DNA from: Heliomicrobium undosum
GTDB taxonomy: Bacteria > Bacillota > Desulfitobacteriia > Heliobacteriales > Heliobacteriaceae
Assembly: GCF_009877425.1 (NCBI RefSeq)
Contig: NZ_WXEY01000010.1
Coordinates: 1 to 64,000 of the forward strand
Length of the DNA stretch: 64,000 nucleotides
Direction of reading: 5' to 3'
The notes under the pieces are model-generated. The model did not search any database and was not told the origin of the DNA. It worked only from the letters and a program-made list of their open reading frames with translations. The number at the start of each line of letters is the position of its first letter. Positions within the stretch are counted from its first letter, which is position 1. Position numbers and translations under genes: made by a program. This document shows positions 36,204 to 45,725 of the stretch, piece by piece.

Positions 36204-37742
36204 TTACGGGCGCAGCGGCCGTTTAAGGTATTCCATCATCGCGGCGACAATCGCCCGGGCAACGCGGTCTTGAAAATCCGCCTTGAACAACAAATTTTCC
36301 TCTTCAGCATTGGAGATGAAGACGGTCTCCAGCAATGCAGCGGGAACCTCGGAGGTCCGCAGGACATAAAAGTTCGCCTGCTTGACCCCCCGATCATCTC
36401 TCCCTGTCGCCGGCTGCACCTTCCGCTGGATCGCCTCGGCAAGAGAACGTCCATTTTCAGCGCACATCCATGTCTCCGTTCCGCCCGCCTCCGATCGGGC
36501 GGCTGCGTTGGCATGGATGCTAAAAAACAGATCAGGACGGATTCGGTTGTTGATCGTTCCCCGGTCGGCCAGCGACACATCCATGTCGACGGACCGGGTC
36601 AGCAACACATCCACATCCTGTTTGACCAGAAGATCACGGACCTTCAAGGCCATGGGCAAGGTGAAATCCTTCTCCTGTTTACCTGTCGGTCCCAACGCGC
36701 CAGGATCGCTGCCGCCGTGGCCGGGGTCTAGCAGGATTAATGGGATTCCGGCGCGTCGCAGCGCCGTTGTCCCTGGTATGCGGATGCGCAGGCCACCGGA
36801 TTCGTTCTGAATCTGGGGCTTCGCCGGTCCGTTCAGGTCGATGACGATCCGGGCCGTATCCTCCCGGAACTGGCCAAGCCGCACCTGTTTCACCGGCCCC
36901 AGGTTGATCACCCTGTTCTTTGGCAGGCCATCTCCCAGTTTAGCGCCCGGCAAATCGACGACCACCCGGTCAGGTCCGCCCAGGACCGACAGTTGAAACT
37001 CGGTCCTGTCGGTCTTGGCCAAGATGATGATGTCCTTGTTGTTCTCGATCTGCCAGTCGATGTCAGTGAGTTGGCCCGCTTGAGACAAAGCCGTTCCGGG
37101 GGGCTGTGCTGTTCCGGGAGGCTTCGCCGCGCCGGAGGGCGTTGTCGTTCCCGAGGTGCTTGACGGAGCCGGTGGATTTAATGAACCGGGTGTCGCCGGC
37201 GTTCCCGGCGCCTGCCCCACCGGATCCGCCGGAGATGACGGTGACGCCGTCTTCGATGCAGCCGCCACATAGGCCGTGCGGCTGGCGCTGTCCCAATCGA
37301 TCTTCCCGCCCATGGAAGCGCCGACGAAACGCAAAGGGACAAAGAGCCGGTTGTCCCGGAGTTGGGCCGGGGCATCCAAGGAAACCGCCTTGCCGTTCAC
37401 ATTGGCCTCCCGTTGACCGGGACGGAGGAGAATCGTCTGCCCTTCCCCTTCCAACGTGGCTTCGTATTTTTCGCTGTTCCAGGCCGCCTTCAGTCCCAGT
37501 TGTTCCGACACGACGCGAACGGGCACGAGCACCCGGTCCTTCACGATCACCGGTGGTGAATCGGGGATGACAGACTTGCCGTTGATGACCAGTTTGACCG
37601 TTTCCGGAGACGGAGAAGCCGCATCGGCCGGCAAGGAATGTCCAAGGAGAAAAAGGGCGGTCAGCCAGCCCCCCAGCAGAACGACAGCCGCAAATGACCG
37701 GCGAGCAAACAGAAAAGACAATTGACGAGATATAAACAACAA
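36204..37742 (-). CDS. N-acetylmuramoyl-L-alanine amidase with stalk and AMIN domains
   Basis: About 512 residues. A signal sequence ends near PADAAS; a copper-amine-oxidase-N-type stalk domain (LVPVRVVSEQLG, LFVPLRFVGASMG) and a Pro/Ser/Thr/Gly linker follow; then an AMIN domain (about 235-345) and an Amidase_3 catalytic domain with zinc ligands in LDPGHGG and FSIHANA and the catalytic Glu in LLETVFISN. It cuts the stem peptide from peptidoglycan, in growth or sporulation. The TTG at 37742 lies eight bases after GGGAG; in-frame starts upstream overlap the previous gene. Confidence 0.9.
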   Translation of the reverse strand: MLFISRQLSFLFARRSFAAVVLLGGWLTALFLLGHSLPADAASPSPETVKLVINGKSVIPDSPPVIVKDRVLVPVRVVSEQLGLKAAWNSEKYEATLEGEGQTILLRPGQREANVNGKAVSLDAPAQLRDNRLFVPLRFVGASMGGKIDWDSASRTAYVAAASKTASPSSPADPVGQAPGTPATPGSLNPPAPSSTSGTTTPSGAAKPPGTAQPPGTALSQAGQLTDIDWQIENNKDIIILAKTDRTEFQLSVLGGPDRVVVDLPGAKLGDGLPKNRVINLGPVKQVRLGQFREDTARIVIDLNGPAKPQIQNESGGLRIRIPGTTALRRAGIPLILLDPGHGGSDPGALGPTGKQEKDFTLPMALKVRDLLVKQDVDVLLTRSVDMDVSLADRGTINNRIRPDLFFSIHANAAARSEAGGTETWMCAENGRSLAEAIQRKVQPATGRDDRGVKQANFYVLRTSEVPAALLETVFISNAEEENLLFKADFQDRVARAIVAAMMEYLKRPLRP

Positions 37743-37755
37743 CTTTAGCACTCCC

Positions 37756-39438
37756 TTAGAAAAAACAACTGCCTCCGATGAACTCACGCAGGATCGAGTT
37801 GTGGGGAACCTCCAGGTCCTCCATGGGGCGGAAATAATCGAGCAGCGTCAAGAGGCGCTGCGCCTCACCGTAGACCTTTGAGTCGCCGTCGATGGCCTCC
37901 AGGAGCGGGGCGGCGTAGCGGGCCAGCACCGCCAGTTCGTAGACGAGGGCGGAGTTGAACATGACGTCCGCCTCCTCTTGAAAGGGGAAAATCCACCGTT
38001 CCTCGCCGCGGCGGACAGAGGACCACATAGTCAAGGTCCGCGGCGCGTCATGGGAACGGAACCGGTGATCCCGGACGATGCGGCGGATGCAGCGGGCATC
38101 GGTCGTCTTGATGTAGTTCATGGGAGTCAGGTTAAGTTCCATGAGAGCGCTCACGTAGATCTTAAACTTATGATCGCGAGCCACCGCCGCCGTCAATTTT
38201 TCATTGAGCCCATGGATCCCTTCCACGATGATGGGCCGATCGATGCCGGCCTGCACGATGTCCTGATGGTATTCGCGATCGCCCGTGTGGAAGTTATAAC
38301 GGGGGATTTCGACAGCCTCTCCAGTGATCAACTTCATCAGGTGGTCGTTAAAGAGGGCGCAATCGACGGCGTCGATGGACTCAAAGTCGTAGTTGCCCGA
38401 GGCGTCGCGGGGCGTCCGTTCCCGGGGAAGGAAGTAATCGTCCATCGACAGGGTCACTGGGTCAAGGCCGTTGACGCGCAACTGGATCTTCAGGCGCTGG
38501 GCGAAGGTGGTCTTGCCGGAGGAAGAGGGACCGGCGATCAGGATCAGCCGCGCTTTTTCCGGTTCCTCGGCGATCCGATCGGCGATCTGGGCGATCTTCT
38601 TCTCATGGAGCGCCTCGGCGATACGGATCAACTCACCCGTCTTCCCTGCCTCATTGTGGCGATTGAGGTCGCGCACATCGCCCACCTTGACGATCTTCGT
38701 CCACTTGTCCGACTCGCGAAAGATGTAGGCCAGCTGCTTCTGTTCCACATTGGGCGGAATCCGGTAGGGATCAGACTGATCAGGATGGCGCAGGAGAAAA
38801 CCGGAGAAATAGTGAACCAGTTGATAGGTGGTGATCATCCCCGTATGGGGAACGAGAATCTCATCGCTGTAGGCCATATAGCCGCCACAGGTATAGATGT
38901 TGACCGGTTCACGGCTGCGAAAGCGGAGAATGTCAGCTTGATCCTTGCGGCCTGCGGCCTCCAGGATGTGCAGCGCCTCAAAGCAACTGACCACCCTGCG
39001 CTCGATCGGTTCTGCGGCCCGGACAACCTCCCACATGCGCTCGCGCAGGCGGTCGACCATCTCTTCCGTTAAGGGCTCATCGCCCAGGAGTTCGCCGTAA
39101 AAACCCTTATTCAACGAAAACTGAATCTCCAACTGCTGACCGGGAAACAGTTCCCGCGCCACCCGCATCAACACAAAGGCGAGGCTCTGCCCGTAGACGC
39201 GCAGGCCCGTCTCTGTCGACATATCGACCATTTCCACCCGGCAGTCCCGTTCCGGGACGTATTCCAAGTCCTCCAGCACATTGTCGACACGGACGGCCAC
39301 AATGGGCGCGGGGTACTCGGGCTGCAGTTCCCAGGCGAGCGCCTGCAGCGGCAGGCGACGGTTCCACCACCGGCAGAAAAAGCCTGTCTTCGGAGAGGAC
39401 ACGGTTAGGCCCAGACAGTTCGATGTGTATTCGTTCAT
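37756..39438 (-). CDS. Uridine kinase-like nucleoside kinase with TGS/threonyl-tRNA synthetase-like N-terminus
   Basis: About 560 residues. The C-terminal half is a P-loop kinase (AGPSSSGKTTFAQRL, DDYFLPRERTPRDASG, VEGIHGLNEKL) of the uridine kinase/phosphoribulokinase group. The N-terminal 280 residues resemble the second additional domain of threonyl-tRNA synthetase, the known layout of a clostridial nucleoside kinase family. It probably phosphorylates uridine or a related nucleoside, but may have another job. The ATG follows AGGAGGAACGGGG. Confidence 0.85.
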   Translation of the reverse strand: MNEYTSNCLGLTVSSPKTGFFCRWWNRRLPLQALAWELQPEYPAPIVAVRVDNVLEDLEYVPERDCRVEMVDMSTETGLRVYGQSLAFVLMRVARELFPGQQLEIQFSLNKGFYGELLGDEPLTEEMVDRLRERMWEVVRAAEPIERRVVSCFEALHILEAAGRKDQADILRFRSREPVNIYTCGGYMAYSDEILVPHTGMITTYQLVHYFSGFLLRHPDQSDPYRIPPNVEQKQLAYIFRESDKWTKIVKVGDVRDLNRHNEAGKTGELIRIAEALHEKKIAQIADRIAEEPEKARLILIAGPSSSGKTTFAQRLKIQLRVNGLDPVTLSMDDYFLPRERTPRDASGNYDFESIDAVDCALFNDHLMKLITGEAVEIPRYNFHTGDREYHQDIVQAGIDRPIIVEGIHGLNEKLTAAVARDHKFKIYVSALMELNLTPMNYIKTTDARCIRRIVRDHRFRSHDAPRTLTMWSSVRRGEERWIFPFQEEADVMFNSALVYELAVLARYAAPLLEAIDGDSKVYGEAQRLLTLLDYFRPMEDLEVPHNSILREFIGGSCFF

Positions 39439-39533
39439 CGTCCCCGTTCCTCCTCTGTTCACCCCGGAACGTGTGTTCCGAGTCGCTCTTTCATTATACT
39501 TCGTAACGCCTTATATCGACAGGGCTTTTCGTC

Positions 39534-39570
39534 CCAAAAAGAAACCCCGCCGGTGGGGGCCGGCAGGGTT
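39534..39570 (-). terminator. Terminator after the PilZ gene
   Basis: Minus-strand AACCCTGCCGG/CCGGCGGGGTT stem (39570-39560 with 39553-39543, one mismatch) then TCTTTTT. The PilZ stop codon is part of the stem. Confidence 0.8.
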
Positions 39571-40228
39571 ACTGCATACCTTGGCTACGCATCTCGCGCT
39601 GTCTGGTGAAGATAAACTGGATCACCCGTTCCTGCTCTCCCCGGGAGATGTTCAAAAACTCGATCCCGAGGACATAGACGACATCCTTTCCCTCCCCTTC
39701 GATGAGGGAGCGTTTCACCTGCCCGCCGACGCGGAGCCGGTCCTTGCCGAGCGGCAGGTCCACCATGATCTTGTCGCCCACGTGCAGTTGTTCCTTGACA
39801 GTCAGGCAAACGCCGCCACCGGAGATGTTGCGGATAACCCCCTTGCACCAGGTCCAGTCCTTGGGCTCCACATCTTTCTCCTGTTTGCAGTACTGAGTGG
39901 CGATGGTGATGGGAAAACGGTAAAAATTTCGGCGCTGCACCTTGTCGGCGCGGATCGGTTTTTTTACGATAATCACGGGAAGCGGGGCAGATCGGCGCGA
40001 CTGAACGACCGTCTGGTAGACCCAGACCCCGTTCTCGCTGGCCTTGTAAAAGATCAGGTGCTCGCCGATGTGCAGCGGGATCAGTTGTCCCTCTTTGAAC
40101 GGCAATGCCAGCGTCAGAGTGTCTTCTGTCATATCCTCGATCCGGCTCTTGTAATGACCGGAATAGATGCTGCCTGCCGGTATGAGGATTTGGATAAGGT
40201 CATTGACGTTTAGCCGGTCCTGACTCAT
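39569..40228 (-). CDS. PilZ-domain c-di-GMP receptor (YcgR/YpfB type)
   Basis: 219 residues: an N-terminal YcgR-like beta-barrel and a C-terminal PilZ domain with the c-di-GMP-binding pair QRRNFYRFP (RxxxR-type arginines) and NISGGGVC. Such proteins act as flagellar brakes or regulate surface polysaccharide when c-di-GMP is high. No motility or cyclase gene is beside it; its place next to rodA may only reflect shared orientation. Confidence 0.85.
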   Translation of the reverse strand: MSQDRLNVNDLIQILIPAGSIYSGHYKSRIEDMTEDTLTLALPFKEGQLIPLHIGEHLIFYKASENGVWVYQTVVQSRRSAPLPVIIVKKPIRADKVQRRNFYRFPITIATQYCKQEKDVEPKDWTWCKGVIRNISGGGVCLTVKEQLHVGDKIMVDLPLGKDRLRVGGQVKRSLIEGEGKDVVYVLGIEFLNISRGEQERVIQFIFTRQREMRSQGMQ

Positions 40229-40241
40229 GACATGTCCACTC

Positions 40242-41372
40242 CTAAAACATTATCGACTGTCTACGCCAGTATACGTTGAGCAGCAAACCCAGACAAACCA
40301 GATTTGTCAGCATCGCCGAACCGCCGTAGCTGACAAAGGGCAAGGGGATGCCCGTAACCGGCATGATGCCTGTCGTCATTCCTACGTTGACCAGGACATG
40401 AAAGAGCCACATGGAGACAATACCTGTCACGATGAGCGAACCGAAGGTGTCCCGGGCATCGAGGGCAATGCGAAGCCCCCGAAGGATGATCACGAAGAAG
40501 AGCGCCAACAAGCCAACGGCGCCGATAAAGCCGAGTTCTTCCCCGACTACGGAAAAGACGAAGTCCGTGTGGTGTTCAGGTAGAAAGTTCAATTGGGCCT
40601 GGGTGCCCTGAAAAAGCCCCTTGCCGAAAAGCCCGCCGGAACCGATGGCGACCAGCGACTGGCGGATATGGTAGCCATCCCCGAGGGGATCCAGGTCGGG
40701 ATCCAAAAAAATGATCAACCGTTTAATCTGGTACTCCTTCAACGGCAACGGCCAACCCCAGGTCAGGTGTCCGTAAATGGCGACGATCACCACCACAAGA
40801 CCGGAAAAAACGAGGAGGCCCAAGACCTTCTTGTTCGCTCCGGCGGCAGCCAGCATCCCTAGCATGATGGCGATAAAGACAAGGGATGTGCCCAGATCGG
40901 GCTGCTTTAAGATCGGCAGCATGGGCACGGCCACAAAAGCGAAGCAAGGCAACAGGTCCTTTAGTGTCTCCATGCGCCCCTGACGTTTGGACAGGAAGTC
41001 GGCAAAGGTGATGATCATGAGGAGCTTGGCAAATTCAGAGGGTTGAAATTGGAATCCGCCGATGTTGATCCAGCGGACGGCCCCGTTCACATTGACGCCG
41101 AGACCTGGGAGCAGCACGGCGATCAGGATCAGCAGGTTTAAGCCATAGAGATACCAGGAGTAGCGCGACAAGGTCTGGTAGTGAAAAAACATGGAGATGA
41201 TCACAAAGGCGATGCCGATAAAGACCCAGATGGTCTGTTTGCGGGCGAATGCCAGCGGATCGGCGCCCACGTTAGATGAGGCGCTGCGCATGATGACAAT
41301 GCTGAAGGTCAGCAGGAGAAGCACAACGGCAACCAGTGTCAGATCCAGGTTCCGCGCAAGTTTCAAGCGCAA
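40242..41372 (-). CDS. rodA: RodA-type SEDS peptidoglycan glycosyltransferase
   Basis: 376 residues with ten transmembrane segments and SEDS motifs (GVNVNGAVRWINIGGFQFQP, EELGFIGA, GIPLPFVSYGGSAM). It polymerises lipid II for elongation with the class B penicillin-binding protein encoded 2.2 kb away. The TTG at 41372 has GGGGGA six bases upstream; a much longer open frame upstream is not supported. A terminator separates it from minE, so it is a separate unit in the mre-min neighbourhood. Confidence 0.92.
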   Translation of the reverse strand: MRLKLARNLDLTLVAVVLLLLTFSIVIMRSASSNVGADPLAFARKQTIWVFIGIAFVIISMFFHYQTLSRYSWYLYGLNLLILIAVLLPGLGVNVNGAVRWINIGGFQFQPSEFAKLLMIITFADFLSKRQGRMETLKDLLPCFAFVAVPMLPILKQPDLGTSLVFIAIMLGMLAAAGANKKVLGLLVFSGLVVVIVAIYGHLTWGWPLPLKEYQIKRLIIFLDPDLDPLGDGYHIRQSLVAIGSGGLFGKGLFQGTQAQLNFLPEHHTDFVFSVVGEELGFIGAVGLLALFFVIILRGLRIALDARDTFGSLIVTGIVSMWLFHVLVNVGMTTGIMPVTGIPLPFVSYGGSAMLTNLVCLGLLLNVYWRRQSIMF

Positions 41373-41432
41373 AGGTGTTCCCCCTGACTTATGGTCTGAA
41401 GACAACCCTATTATAGGGGATCGTTCAGACAA

Positions 41433-41467
41433 TGAAAAGCCCCTCCCATTTTGGAAAAAGAGGGGCT
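41433..41467 (-). terminator. Terminator after minE
   Basis: Minus-strand AGCCCCTC/GAGGGGCT stem (41467-41460 with 41445-41438) then TTTCATTG. Confidence 0.75.
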
Positions 41468-41497
41468 GGACGCTTTTTGCCTTGCCAAGCGCAGGGT

Positions 41498-41773
41498 TCA
41501 AACGTTGCGGCGTTTCAACCCCAGCACGGGAATGTTGGCCACCAGGGCGACGGAGGCTTCGTCATTGTTCAAATTGACCTCCAGCGATCTTTCATCGATT
41601 TCCAGATAGCTGGAAATCACCTTGATCAGGTCCTCTTTGAGGGCCTCCATGATTTCAGGCGAAACGCTGCTGCGGTCGTGAACCAGCACGAGACGCAGGC
41701 GCTCCTTTGCGATGTTCTTGCTGTTGCCGCCGTCGCGGCTGAACATGCGATTTAAAAAATCCAGCACCGCCAT
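41498..41773 (-). CDS. minE: Cell division topological factor MinE
   Basis: 91 residues. The anti-MinCD region includes KERLRLVLVHDRSSVSPE and the dimerisation part ends EVNLNNDEASVALVANIPVL. It drives MinD off the membrane and positions the division site. Presence of MinE with MinC and MinD means a pole-to-pole oscillator is possible, unlike the DivIVA-only system of Bacillus. Confidence 0.93.
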   Translation of the reverse strand: MAVLDFLNRMFSRDGGNSKNIAKERLRLVLVHDRSSVSPEIMEALKEDLIKVISSYLEIDERSLEVNLNNDEASVALVANIPVLGLKRRNV

Positions 41774-41799
41774 GGGCTTCCCTGCCCCCTTTCCTGCTG

Positions 41800-42603
41800 T
41801 TAGCGGTTCATGCCGAAGATCTTACGAACCTTGTCAAAAAAGCCTTCTGAAACCTCCAGATCCATCAGGGGCACCTCGGCGCCGGTCAAGCGGCGGGTGA
41901 TGTTGCGGTAGGCCTGACCAGCCCGGGAGTTATCGTCGAGAACAGCCGGCTCGCCTTTGTTCGTCGAGATGACGATGGTGTCGTCTTCCGGCACGACGCC
42001 GAGGACATCGATAGCCAGGATGTCCACCATGTCTTCGATAGACATCATGTCCCCCTGTTTGACCATCGTCGGCCGCAGGCGGTTGATGATCAGGCGGGGG
42101 TTGCGCAGACCGGCCGCCTCCAGGAGGCCGATGATGCGGTCGGCGTCGCGGATGGCCGAAACCTCCGGGGTGGTGACGACGACGGCCTTCTCCGCGCCGG
42201 CGATGGCGTTCTTGAACCCCTGCTCGATGCCGGCAGGGCAGTCGATGAGCACGAAGTCAAACTCCTGCTGCAGGTCTTCACAGAGTTTTTTCATCTGGGC
42301 CTGGTTGACGGCAGTCTTGTCCTTCGTCTGGGCTGCCGGCAGCAGGTTGAGACGACCGTCAGGGAAACGCTTGTCCTTGATCAGCGCCTTGGCATACGTC
42401 ACCTGACCGCTGGTCACATCGACGATATCATAGACGATCCGGTTTTCGAGACCCATAACGACATCCAGGTTGCGCAAACCGATATCAGTATCGACGAGAA
42501 CGACTTTAAAACCGAGCGCGGCCAGCCCGGTGCCGATGTTGGCCGTTGTTGTCGTCTTGCCGACGCCGCCTTTGCCTGAGGTGATGACAATCACTTCACC
42601 CAT
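41800..42603 (-). CDS. minD: Septum site-determining ATPase MinD
   Basis: 267 residues with the deviant Walker A KGGVGKTT, switch DTDIGLRNLD and Walker B DFVLIDCPAG, and a C-terminal amphipathic membrane-targeting helix (FFDKVRKIF). It recruits MinC to the membrane. It is in the minC-minD-minE order with short spacers, so one transcript is likely. Confidence 0.95.
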   Translation of the reverse strand: MGEVIVITSGKGGVGKTTTTANIGTGLAALGFKVVLVDTDIGLRNLDVVMGLENRIVYDIVDVTSGQVTYAKALIKDKRFPDGRLNLLPAAQTKDKTAVNQAQMKKLCEDLQQEFDFVLIDCPAGIEQGFKNAIAGAEKAVVVTTPEVSAIRDADRIIGLLEAAGLRNPRLIINRLRPTMVKQGDMMSIEDMVDILAIDVLGVVPEDDTIVISTNKGEPAVLDDNSRAGQAYRNITRRLTGAEVPLMDLEVSEGFFDKVRKIFGMNR

Positions 42604-42616
42604 GTGTGTTCCTCCC

Positions 42617-43489
42617 TTACACGTCTTTGCCGTAAGATTTGGTTCCGTAGTGGTAGCGCTCAATCGTCACCATGCCATCCCGGATGCGAGCGATTTCCGG
42701 ATGATCGGGACCTTCCTCCTCTTCATCAGGCGGACGGGTGATGTGATTGGCAATGCGCAATTGTGTCGGCCGGAGCCGGTAGGCCGTCACCACCGCCTCA
42801 TCACTGCCCATGGCGCCGGCATGGGCCACGCCGCGGAACACCCCCATGACGATGATGTTGCCCCCTGCCACGATTTCCGCGCCAGGGTTGACATCGCCCA
42901 GGATGACCACGTGTCCGGGATAGCGCACGGTCTGGCCGGAACGGAGCGTCCGCTGGATGAGCAGCGTCCGTTCATCGCCCCCCTGGGTGAGGATGGCCGT
43001 TTGCGAATCGGAAGGGCTGCCTCCGAAGTGGTCGGCAGGTTCTGTTGTCGCCTCGACATAATCCGGCGCGGCATCGACCGGCGAAAAGCTCGGAGCGGAA
43101 TCGTCTCGGGAATCGCGGCTCCTCGCCGCGCCATCAGCCCGTTCAGTCGATTCATAGAGGTGGTTGGCGATTTGGTAGATGCGTTCGCGGTTTCCTTTTA
43201 ACACGACCCTTTCCTCCTCGTCATGTTGACCGGCCGGATCAGCCCAGGAATTGATTCCCCGCAAGATGAGCCCGTAAGACGGGAAGAGGGTCCGGAGACG
43301 TTCAATCTGGTCCGGGTGGAGTTGCCGTGTCCCTACGTCGACGGTGACATGGGCGCCCACAAGAAAACAATCGGCTGACGCCAGTTTCGCTTCAATCGCA
43401 GCGGCCAGTTCGGAAAAATCGCACTGGGAGTCCAGAAAGAAGGTAAGCCCATCTTTGGAACCCTTGATCACGATGTCTGCTTTTCGCAT
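42617..43489 (-). CDS. minC: Septum formation inhibitor MinC
   Basis: About 290 residues, longer than usual because of a 70-residue acidic/Ser-rich linker between the N-terminal domain (residues 1-100) and the C-terminal beta-helix (TLRSGQTVRYPGHVVILGDVNPGAEIV split as LRSGQ, GDVNPGAEI, GGNIIVMG). MinC blocks FtsZ assembly and binds MinD. A second, less structured tail follows the beta-helix. Confidence 0.9.
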   Translation of the reverse strand: MRKADIVIKGSKDGLTFFLDSQCDFSELAAAIEAKLASADCFLVGAHVTVDVGTRQLHPDQIERLRTLFPSYGLILRGINSWADPAGQHDEEERVVLKGNRERIYQIANHLYESTERADGAARSRDSRDDSAPSFSPVDAAPDYVEATTEPADHFGGSPSDSQTAILTQGGDERTLLIQRTLRSGQTVRYPGHVVILGDVNPGAEIVAGGNIIVMGVFRGVAHAGAMGSDEAVVTAYRLRPTQLRIANHITRPPDEEEEGPDHPEIARIRDGMVTIERYHYGTKSYGKDV

Positions 43490-43582
43490 TGCCGTCCACT
43501 CGCCCCCAGCCGATTTCCATATCTTTACCATTTTCGTCCACCAATGAAATTCTACGCCCTGGGGGGAATTCCTTCAAGCAAA

Positions 43583-43612
43583 ACAAAAAAACGAGGAGCC
43601 AGGCTCCTCGTT
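43583..43612 (-). terminator. Terminator after the PBP2 gene
   Basis: Minus-strand AACGAGGAGCC/GGCTCCTCGTT, an 11-bp perfect stem with a one-base loop, then TTTTTT. It closes the mreC-mreD-PBP2 transcript four bases after the stop. Confidence 0.9.
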
Positions 43613-43616
43613 TCCC

Positions 43617-45725
43617 TTATTCTTCGACACGCCCAAAGGGAACCAAGGCTTCCGGATTGGTGGGGTTAACGCCGAAATAGGCTTCAAAGGCGGCTCGCGC
43701 CACGATGCCGGCAGAGGAACCGCCATGGTAGCCGTATTCGACGACGCCGGCGTAAGCCACTTCCGGGTTGTCGTAAGGCGCAAAGGCGACGAAGACGCCA
43801 TGGTAATCCTTTTCCTTGTTGTCGCCGGCCCGGCCTGTCTCGGCCGTGCCCGTCTTGGCGCCGACCTTGACGGGGAAATTGTTGAACAGGTAGGACGCTG
43901 TCCCACCCTGCTCGGTGACAGCCAGCATGGCCCGCCGCACCATGGCCAAGTTCTCCGGCGACAGGGACACCTGATTGAGGATGGTCGGCCCGAACTGCTG
44001 GACCACCTGCTTCTCTGGTGTTTCAATCCGGTCAACCATGTAGGGCTGGAAGCGGGTGCCCCCGTTGGCCAGGGTGGCGATGTAGTTGGCCAACTGCAAC
44101 ACCGTGTACTGGCTTCTCCCCTGGCCGATGGAGGTGTTGTAGGTCTCGAAGGGCTGCCAGTAGGGCCAGTAGTTCAGATCGTTGCGGTAGTCCCGTTCGA
44201 TCGTCTTGCGCATGGACGTGTCTTTTTTCTGGATTTTGGCTTTTTCCTCTTCCGTCTGCGCGTTGGTCAGTTCCTCTTGGGTCTTTTTGTCCTGTTCGCG
44301 CATGCGTGCCTGGTAGCGGTTGTTTGCGTAGGAGCTTCCCCAAGCGCGCTTCCAGTCCCGGCCAGGCAGAAGGCCCTCCTCCTCGCCGGGCAGCAGGATG
44401 CCCGTCTCCTGGCCGAGGCCAAACTCGCGGGCGATGCGGCTGATGTTATCGATGCCGGCCCGCCGCCCCATCTCCTGAAAATAGACGTTGCAAGAACCGG
44501 CGACAGCCTCGTTCAAGTCGACAGACCCGTGAACGCTCCAACAGCGGATGTTTGGTTTCTCCCAGTAGGCGCCGGTGCAGTTGATGTGTTCGTGGGGATC
44601 AAGTTTTCCCACATCTAGCGCAGCCATGGCGGTGATCGGTTTGAAGGTCGAACCTGGCGGATAGGAAGCCTGGATCACCCGGTTGATTCCCGCCGGCGGA
44701 TCGGAACGGAAGTAGTAATCGGCCGTCTCCTGGTTCATCGTTCCGACAAAATCATTGGGGTTGAGGGCCGGTCGGGAAACCATGCCCAGGATGGCGCCGG
44801 TGCGGACGTTGATCATGACGGCGGCGCCGGCTTTGGCCTTCGGGTTCTCACGCTGCAGTTGGCTCAAGGTCCGGTCCATCGTCTCTTCCATCGTCTTTTG
44901 CACCTTGGCGTCCAGGGTCAGGACCAAGCGGTCGCCGGGCGTGGGGGTGTGGGTGAAGAGATTGCGAATGGGCCGATTGGATTGGTTGATCTCGACCTGC
45001 TGGTAGCCGTCCTGGCCGCGCAGGTACTTTTCATAGGCCTTTTCCAGGCCCGTTTTCCCGATCATATCATCGAGGCGGTATTTTTCATCGCCATACTGTT
45101 TCAACTCGTCGGCGCTGATCTGCCGGACGTAGCCAAGCAGGTGGCCTGCGATCTGGCTTCCCTCGACAGGTGGATAATAGCGGACCGGACCTTTTTCGAC
45201 GACGACACCCGGCAGTTCGGCCCGGCGTTCCTCCAGCATGGCCACTTCTGTCTCGCTCAGGTTTGATTTGATCAGGATAGGCTCGTAGAGCCGAGACCGG
45301 CGTTTCTTAAACAGTTCGGTGATATAGTCGGCTGTGATCGCCGGGTCATTGGCGCCCAGGATATGAGCCAGCTTCTGCACGACCGCCTCCCGGTCGCTGT
45401 TCTGGATGCCCAGGTAGGTGATGTAGGCGTTGAAAACGGGCACCGATGTGGCCAGGGTCACGCCGTTGCGGTCGACGATGTCTCCCCGCATGGCCGTGAT
45501 AGGCAGCATCTTGATGCGGTTTTCCTCGGACGTAGTCGTGTACTCTGTGGCGTCCACGAACTGGAGATAAAAGAGGCGGCTCACGAGGGCGAAAAAGACG
45601 AGGATCGTCGCCACCGCAAAGAGCCGCAGCGTCTTTTCCAGGTCTTTTCGACGCTTGGCGGCAGGGGGGTCGATGGTCATCTCATTGGCCATCTCATTGA
45701 CAAGGTTGTTTAAATCGAGGCTCAT
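43617..45725 (-). CDS. mrdA: Class B penicillin-binding protein 2 (elongasome transpeptidase)
   Basis: About 702 residues. One N-terminal transmembrane segment (about 28-52), a PBP dimerisation domain, and the transpeptidase with the active-site triad STFK (in PPGSTFKPIT), SCN (AGSCNVYF) and KTGTAETG. It cross-links peptidoglycan with the RodA glycosyltransferase. An insertion of charged residues (DKKTQEELTNAQTEEEKAK) lies in the transpeptidase domain. It overlaps mreD by four bases. Confidence 0.93.
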   Translation of the reverse strand: MSLDLNNLVNEMANEMTIDPPAAKRRKDLEKTLRLFAVATILVFFALVSRLFYLQFVDATEYTTTSEENRIKMLPITAMRGDIVDRNGVTLATSVPVFNAYITYLGIQNSDREAVVQKLAHILGANDPAITADYITELFKKRRSRLYEPILIKSNLSETEVAMLEERRAELPGVVVEKGPVRYYPPVEGSQIAGHLLGYVRQISADELKQYGDEKYRLDDMIGKTGLEKAYEKYLRGQDGYQQVEINQSNRPIRNLFTHTPTPGDRLVLTLDAKVQKTMEETMDRTLSQLQRENPKAKAGAAVMINVRTGAILGMVSRPALNPNDFVGTMNQETADYYFRSDPPAGINRVIQASYPPGSTFKPITAMAALDVGKLDPHEHINCTGAYWEKPNIRCWSVHGSVDLNEAVAGSCNVYFQEMGRRAGIDNISRIAREFGLGQETGILLPGEEEGLLPGRDWKRAWGSSYANNRYQARMREQDKKTQEELTNAQTEEEKAKIQKKDTSMRKTIERDYRNDLNYWPYWQPFETYNTSIGQGRSQYTVLQLANYIATLANGGTRFQPYMVDRIETPEKQVVQQFGPTILNQVSLSPENLAMVRRAMLAVTEQGGTASYLFNNFPVKVGAKTGTAETGRAGDNKEKDYHGVFVAFAPYDNPEVAYAGVVEYGYHGGSSAGIVARAAFEAYFGVNPTNPEALVPFGRVEE

